From the NCBI GenBank assembly GCA_040005095.1, contig JBDTZN010000029.1, positions 1-21,319 on the forward strand: 21,319 bases of DNA. The letters are read 5' to 3'. This DNA comes from UBA5186 sp040005095 (lineage in GTDB: Bacteria; Actinomycetota; Thermoleophilia; Gaiellales; Gaiellaceae). Position numbers and translations under genes: made by a program. Of the stretch, positions 17,753 to 21,319 are shown in pieces (within the stretch, counting starts at the first letter, position 1; each line of letters starts with the position of its first letter). The notes below the pieces were generated by a model, which was given only the letters and a program-made list of their open reading frames with translations, did not search any database and was not told where the DNA came from.

Positions 17753-19257
17753 GGGGAGCAGCTGCGGCTGCGCTCACGTTCGCGGTAGTCGGGCCGGCCA
17801 GCGCGGCGACGATCCACGGCACCGGTCGCAGCGAGCGGCTGGTCGGGACGGCGCAGGCGGACGCGATCCACGGCGGCGCCGGCAACGACGTCCTGCTGGG
17901 ACGAGGCGGGAACGACCTGCTCGACGGCGGGCAGGGGCGCGACCGCATCGTCTGCGGAGCCGGCCGCGATGCCGCGGTCGCCGAGGCCGGCGAGTCGGTC
18001 GCGCGCGACTGCGAGTTCGTGACGCGCAGGATCTCGCGCGACCCGATCCGCGGCGACGCCGCCGACCATGCGACCGAAGTCGAGCCCGACAGCCTCTCGG
18101 TGGGATCGAAGGTGGTCGCGACGTTCCAGGTCGGCCGTTACGCCGACGGCGGCGCGTCGGCGATCGGCTTCGCGACCTCCGCCGATGCCGGCCGCACGTG
18201 GCGCTTCGGACTCCTCCCGGGCTTGACGCAGGCGCGTGGTGGCCGGTACCCGCGTGCGAGCGACCCCGTTGTTGCGTACGACGCGAAACACGGCGTCTGG
18301 CTCGTCGCATCGCTCGCGATCGCCACGCCCGAGTTCTCGCTGGCGATCAGCCGCTCGGCCGACGGAATCGCCTGGGAGCCGCCCGTGATCGCGTTCACCG
18401 CTCCGCCGACCTTCGGCGACGACCTCGGCCTCGACAAGGAATGGATCGTCTGCGACAACGGGCTGACGAGCCCGTTCCGGGGCCGCTGCTACGTCACGTA
18501 CACGGACTTCCAGTTCGGCTTCCTCTCGACCCGTCACTCTGACGACGGCGGCCTGACCTGGTCGGCGCCGGCCTCCTTCAAGACCGGCTTCACCGACGCG
18601 GGGCCACAGCCGCTCGTGCGCCCGAACGGCGAGCTGGTCATCGCGTTCAGGAATCTCGAGTCGATGTACGCGCTCCGCTCCACGACGGGCGGGGAGTCGT
18701 TCGGCGGCCCCGAGCAGATCGCTCTCGCGCCGGTCGCGGGAACGCCGCGCCTGCGAGCGCCCTCGCTCCCCAGCGCCGAGATCGCCGCCGACGGGACGAT
18801 CTACGTCGCCTGGCACGGGTGCACGTTCCGCACGGGGTGTGCCGCGAACGACATCGTGGTCGCGCACTCGCTCCCCGCCGGCGGCTGGGCGGTCTCGCGA
18901 GTCCCGATCCACCCGGTCGGATCGGCCTTCAACGAGTTCACGCCCGGCATTGCCGTCGAAGGCTCGCGCGTTGCGGTCACGTATTACACGCTGCGGCCGT
19001 GCGGATCCGACTGCCGGGTCGACATCGGTGCGATCTCGTCCTCCGACGGAGGCGCGACCTGGTCGGCGCCTCAGCGGTTGAACACGCTCTCGATGCCCCA
19101 GGAGTGGCTGCCCTTCGCGAACGGGTACTTCCTCGGCGACTACATCTCGACCTCGTTCGCAGGCGGCCGCGCGGTCGGGATCCTCACGCTCGCCGAGCCT
19201 CCCGTGGGCCGAACGTTCGACGAGGCGATCTACGCTACGACGTTCGCCGTCCGCTGA
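17740..19257 (+). CDS. Secreted protein with RTX-like calcium repeats and BNR/Asp-box propeller
   Basis: A 505-residue protein. Residues 1-23 are a Sec signal peptide ending near GPASA. Residues 24-90 hold glycine-aspartate nonapeptide-like repeats of the haemolysin type (GGAGNDVLLGRGGNDLLDGG), which bind calcium. The remaining part carries several Asp-box motifs: SADAGRTWRFG, SADGIAWEPP, SDDGGLTWSAP and SSDGGATWSAP, as in six-bladed sialidase-like propellers. Cysteine pairs (CDNG with CYVTY, CTFRTGC, CGSDC) could form disulphides outside the cell. A glycan- or surface-binding or hydrolysing role is plausible, but sialidase catalytic residues (the Arg triad and FRIP motif) are not evident, so activity is not claimed. 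GTG 17740 is supported by AGGAGG. The 3' end overlaps the convergent transporter gene. Confidence 0.82.
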   Translation: MALLRGAAAAALTFAVVGPASAATIHGTGRSERLVGTAQADAIHGGAGNDVLLGRGGNDLLDGGQGRDRIVCGAGRDAAVAEAGESVARDCEFVTRRISRDPIRGDAADHATEVEPDSLSVGSKVVATFQVGRYADGGASAIGFATSADAGRTWRFGLLPGLTQARGGRYPRASDPVVAYDAKHGVWLVASLAIATPEFSLAISRSADGIAWEPPVIAFTAPPTFGDDLGLDKEWIVCDNGLTSPFRGRCYVTYTDFQFGFLSTRHSDDGGLTWSAPASFKTGFTDAGPQPLVRPNGELVIAFRNLESMYALRSTTGGESFGGPEQIALAPVAGTPRLRAPSLPSAEIAADGTIYVAWHGCTFRTGCAANDIVVAHSLPAGGWAVSRVPIHPVGSAFNEFTPGIAVEGSRVAVTYYTLRPCGSDCRVDIGAISSSDGGATWSAPQRLNTLSMPQEWLPFANGYFLGDYISTSFAGGRAVGILTLAEPPVGRTFDEAIYATTFAVR

Positions 19258-20110
19258 GCAATCGCACCAGGGTCGCAGCCGCCGCCGGCTCGGCCAGCGC
19301 GATCCCGGCGAGGATGACCGTGCAGCCCGTCCAGCCGAGGAGGCCGAGCCGGTCGCCTGCGAGCGCGAAGCCGAAGATCCCGGTCCACACCGGCTCCATC
19401 GAGAACGCGAGCGCGGTCTGCGTGGCGCTGGCGCGCCGTTGAGCCCACGTCTGGACGAGGAAGCCGAGCGCGCTCGCGAAGATGCCGGTGACGAGCAGCG
19501 CGCCCCACACCGTCGCTCCGTGCGGGACGGTGAGGTCGCCGAGCGCCGCCGCCACGATCGCGAAGGCGACGAACGCCGTCAGCATCTCGACGAACGTGAG
19601 CGCGAAGGCGTCGTAGCGGGGCGCGTAGAGCTCCATCAAGACGATCTGGAGCGAGTAGACCGCCGCGGCGGCGAGCACGAGCAGGTCACCCGTCACGGAG
19701 CCGGCGTGGATGCCTGAGAGCAGCGCGAGGCCGAGGGTCGCAAACGCGACGCCCGACCAGGTGGCGAGCCCGATCCGCTGGCGGAACAAGGCGAGGGCGA
19801 TCAGCGGGGTCAGCACGACGTACATCCCGGTGATGAAGCCGGTGCTCGAGACGGTCGTGCGCGCGAGTCCGGCCGTCTGGAGCGCGTAGCCGGCCGCGAG
19901 CAGCAGCCCCAGGACGACGCCCGCTGCGAGGCCGCGACGGTCGAGCCTGCGGAGGCGCGCGGCCGCCGGGCCTGCGAGCGTCAGGCTCGCGATCGCGAAG
20001 CGCACTGCGAGGAAGGCGAAGAGCGGGTAGAGCGCGACCGCGTCCTTGACCTGGACGAAGGTGACGCCCCAAACCGCGGTGACCGCGATCAGCGCGATGA
20101 GGGCCTTCAT
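19235..20110 (-). CDS. EamA/DMT-family transporter
   Basis: A 291-residue protein with ten hydrophobic segments arranged as two EamA repeats. It starts MKALIALIAVTAVWGVTFV, the usual first helix with the WG motif; the repeat end is seen in TTVSSTGFITGMYVVLTPLIA and again in ATQTALAFSMEPVWTGIFGF, the family's helix pair. Members export amino acids, nucleotide precursors or drugs across the inner membrane; the substrate cannot be inferred. ATG 20110 overlaps the stop of the upstream gene as ATGA, so the two are coupled. Its 3' end overlaps the convergent propeller gene by about 23 bases. Confidence 0.9.
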   Translation of the reverse strand: MKALIALIAVTAVWGVTFVQVKDAVALYPLFAFLAVRFAIASLTLAGPAAARLRRLDRRGLAAGVVLGLLLAAGYALQTAGLARTTVSSTGFITGMYVVLTPLIALALFRQRIGLATWSGVAFATLGLALLSGIHAGSVTGDLLVLAAAAVYSLQIVLMELYAPRYDAFALTFVEMLTAFVAFAIVAAALGDLTVPHGATVWGALLVTGIFASALGFLVQTWAQRRASATQTALAFSMEPVWTGIFGFALAGDRLGLLGWTGCTVILAGIALAEPAAAATLVRLLSGRRTS

Positions 20111-20586
20111 GGCGAGGTCGCGCGGAGCCAGCGGCGGCGGATGAGCCCCGAGAACGGCCCGATGACACCCCAGTAACGGCGGAACGCTTTGCGCGCGGCC
20201 GCGTTCGTCGCCGACACGCGAGTCTCCGTCGAGAGCAGGGTTCCGCCGGGAGCGGGCTCAGCGCGGAAGTCGGCCGCGAGTCGTACCGTCCCCGCTCGCG
20301 CATCGGCGAACGGACCTAAGCGCTCGGTGAGCCGCCAGGGCCGGCCGGACGCTCCCACGACGAGCTCCGTCGGCGTGCGCGAGAGCTCGTTGAACCCGTG
20401 GCCGGCAAAGAACTCTTCGAGCGTCGGCGCCGCACGCATCCCCCGAACCCGCAGGAGCGCACGCACGACGGAGTCCGGCGGCGAGCCCAGCAAAGCAGCC
20501 AAGGCCGGCTCCGGCTCCGCCGCGACGAACCGCTCGTGCCGCGACGAGACGTCGCAGTCCGGCAGCCAATCCGCGACGCCCGCCAC
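20107..20586 (-). CDS. SRPBCC-like (START/polyketide-cyclase-like) uncharacterised protein
   Basis: About 159 residues from GTG 20586; a TTG at 20613 would add nine. The sequence has the order of an SRPBCC-type helix-grip protein: DVSSRHERFVAAEPEPALAA, then a helix, a GHGFNELS segment, a GRPWRL strand, LAADFRAEP, TLLSTETRVSAT and a long C-terminal helix (AFRRYWGVIGPFSGLIRRRW). The TETRV strand and terminal helix fit ligand-pocket proteins widespread in actinobacteria, with no known ligand. It is translationally coupled to the EamA transporter (ATGA), which hints at a shared small molecule, but this is only an inference from location. Confidence 0.68.
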   Translation of the reverse strand: MAGVADWLPDCDVSSRHERFVAAEPEPALAALLGSPPDSVVRALLRVRGMRAAPTLEEFFAGHGFNELSRTPTELVVGASGRPWRLTERLGPFADARAGTVRLAADFRAEPAPGGTLLSTETRVSATNAAARKAFRRYWGVIGPFSGLIRRRWLRATSP

Positions 20587-20640
20587 GCGAGCGATTCTAT
20601 GAACGCGTGCCAAAAGCGTCGCGCAAGCGCAACTAAAGCG

Positions 20641-20741
20641 ACTTAGTGGCTCAGAGCCACAAACTCCTGAAACGCCCGGGAACCGCGGCGGCGCCCCGAA
20701 AGAGCGCCGCCGCGGGGGTTAGTGACAAAGAGCCACTAAGT
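20641..20741. repeat. Nested palindromic block (outer 12-base arms, inner 12-base GC hairpin)
   Basis: ACTTAGTGGCTC at 20641-20652 and GAGCCACTAAGT at 20730-20741 are perfect inverted copies. Between them lies a strong hairpin, CCGCGGCGGCGC (20683-20694) and GCGCCGCCGCGG (20704-20715), with a nine-base loop. The left outer arm also pairs locally, GTGGCTC-A-GAGCCAC (20646-20660), so alternative folds exist. The block lies between csbD and the SRPBCC-like gene. It could be a REP-like dispersed element or a structured 3' end of the csbD transcript. Confidence 0.7.
20683..20715. terminator. Strong GC hairpin, possible transcription end after csbD
   Basis: A perfect 12-base GC stem with loop CCCGAAAGA, 48 bases past the csbD stop. 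No run of T follows on either strand, so a classical intrinsic terminator is not shown; many high-GC actinobacteria use such hairpins without U-tracts. It may equally be only the core of the palindromic repeat block. Confidence 0.35.
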
Positions 20742-20762
20742 CCCGAGACACGTCCGTTCGGG

Positions 20763-20945
20763 CTAGTCGACCTTGTCCTTCGCGTTGTCGACGGCGTCGC
20801 CCGCCGTGTCCTTCACGTCGCCGGCGGTGTCCTTCACGTTGCCCCACGTGCCCTGGGCCTTGCCCTCGAGCTCGCGGTCCTCGTCGCCGGTCACCTTGCC
20901 TTCGACTTCCTTCGCCTTGCCTTCAACTTCGTCCCTATCAGGCAT
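20763..20945 (-). CDS. CsbD-like stress protein
   Basis: A 60-residue hydrophilic protein starting MPDRDEVEGKAKEVEGKVTG and containing LEGKAQGTWGNVKDTAGDVK, the repeat style of the CsbD family (usual length 55-70). CsbD-like proteins are induced in general stress responses in many bacteria, but their biochemical role is not known. AGGAG at 20952-20956 is six bases before the ATG. It stands alone between two hairpin-rich gaps. It would be consistent with alternative sigma-factor control, but I found no convincing promoter. Confidence 0.85.
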   Translation of the reverse strand: MPDRDEVEGKAKEVEGKVTGDEDRELEGKAQGTWGNVKDTAGDVKDTAGDAVDNAKDKVD

Positions 20946-20997
20946 CGCTCTCTCCTATCTGATCCCGGTCCTCGTCAACGAGCTCCTCTCGAGGACG

Positions 20998-21024
20998 GCG
21001 AAGGCGGCACGCAGGCGCCTTCGC
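20998..21024. terminator. Hairpin between the Gly-rich gene and csbD
   Basis: GCGAAGGCG (20998-21006) and CGCCTTCGC (21016-21024) form a perfect nine-base stem with a nine-base loop. It begins 25 bases after the stop of the Gly-rich gene on the minus strand. No T-run follows, so a terminator role is only possible. The remaining part of the 103-base gap shows nothing else clear apart from the csbD ribosome binding site. Confidence 0.35.
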
Positions 21025-21048
21025 GTTGACATCGTCAGACGAGGCGAC

Positions 21049-21319
21049 CTACCAGTTGCTGCCGCCGCCTCCGCCGCTCTCCCCGCCGCCGGCCGAGCCC
21101 GAATCGCTCTCGCCGCCGCCAGACTCGCCGCCGCCGCCGGACTCGCCGCCGCCGCCGGACTCTCCGCCGCCGCCAGACTCTCCGCCGCCGGACTCGCCGC
21201 CGCCCATGCCGCCACCGGACTCTCCGCCGCCGGACTCGCCGCCGCCCATGTCGTCGTCACTGGAGCCTCCGCCGCCCGATTCTTCTCCACCCATGCCGGA
21301 CTCGAAGACGATCCAATCC
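21049..21319 (-). CDS. Gly/Ser/Glu-rich repeat protein (5' end probably outside window)
   Basis: The frame is open from the window edge to TAG 21049. ATG 21294 would give 81 residues, but the upstream in-frame codons read DWIVFESG, which looks like real protein, so the start may lie beyond base 21319. The visible part is mostly repeats of GGGES and GGGGES (about 21090-21245), with an acidic SSDDD patch and an end GGGGGSNW. Such low-complexity acidic glycine repeats are probably disordered; no membrane segment or known domain is seen. The function is unknown. Repeat number may vary between strains. Confidence 0.55.
   Translation of the reverse strand, partial: DWIVFESGMGGEESGGGGSSDDDMGGGESGGGESGGGMGGGESGGGESGGGGESGGGGESGGGGESGGGESDSGSAGGGESGGGGGSNW
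21090..21245. repeat. Tandem repeat coding for GGGES / GGGGES units
   Basis: Short units of 15-18 bases, on the plus strand built from gccgccgccgga(g)ctc-like words, repeat about eight times with small changes in unit length and codon choice. They lie inside the Gly-rich gene. The length differences between units suggest slippage or unequal exchange. Confidence 0.7.

Noticed and set aside
21090..21245. CRISPR-like array
   Set aside because: Units are 15-18 bases with no spacers and stay in one reading frame, so this is a coding tandem repeat.

Overview
The window is very GC-rich, with GTG and TTG starts and genes that abut or overlap by 1-4 bases. The chaperone run dnaK-grpE-dnaJ-hspR followed by a clpB-type N-domain is the actinobacterial arrangement. 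Together with the style of the proteins this suggests Actinobacteriota, perhaps the Thermoleophilia (Gaiellales or Solirubrobacterales). The lineage is an inference; no rRNA or tRNA gene is present to settle it.

Left part (1-6148, minus strand). Four genes run leftwards: a multi-pass membrane protein, a pyridoxamine-phosphate-oxidase-fold protein, a 1211-residue fusion (class III nucleotide cyclase, AAA ATPase, TPR-like helices, oligopeptide-binding-protein domain), and an acyl-adenylate-forming ligase that leaves the window at base 1. The ligase has no ATG in view and is easy to miss. The fusion looks like a cytoplasmic sensor with a solute-binding domain coupled to cyclic nucleotide synthesis.

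Middle part (6197-10302). A DegT-type PLP aminotransferase and a GMC flavin oxidoreductase abut on the plus strand and look like an oxidise-then-aminate pair. They converge with a GT4-type glycosyltransferase on the minus strand.

Chaperone part (8974-15168, minus strand). dnaK, grpE, dnaJ and hspR are followed without gaps by a 75-residue stand-alone Clp N-domain, where a full clpB would be expected. A 46-residue helical ORF, a GNAT acetyltransferase and the glycosyltransferase follow. All eight genes touch or overlap, so they may be one transcript starting from the dnaK promoter. An inverted repeat covers the likely -10 region of dnaK, but it is not the classical HAIR operator.

Right part (15266-21319). 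A small membrane protein, two tandem M29 aminopeptidases and a secreted protein with RTX-like repeats and a BNR/Asp-box propeller form a tight plus-strand run. On the minus strand follow an EamA transporter and a coupled SRPBCC-like protein, then a palindrome-rich intergenic block, a CsbD-like stress protein and a Gly/Ser/Glu repeat protein cut by the window end. No stretch longer than 300 bases is without a gene.

Most worth following up: the cyclase/ATPase/binding-protein fusion and its operon, the truncated clpB junction in the heat-shock operon, the GMC plus DegT pair, and the nested palindrome block at 20641-20741.
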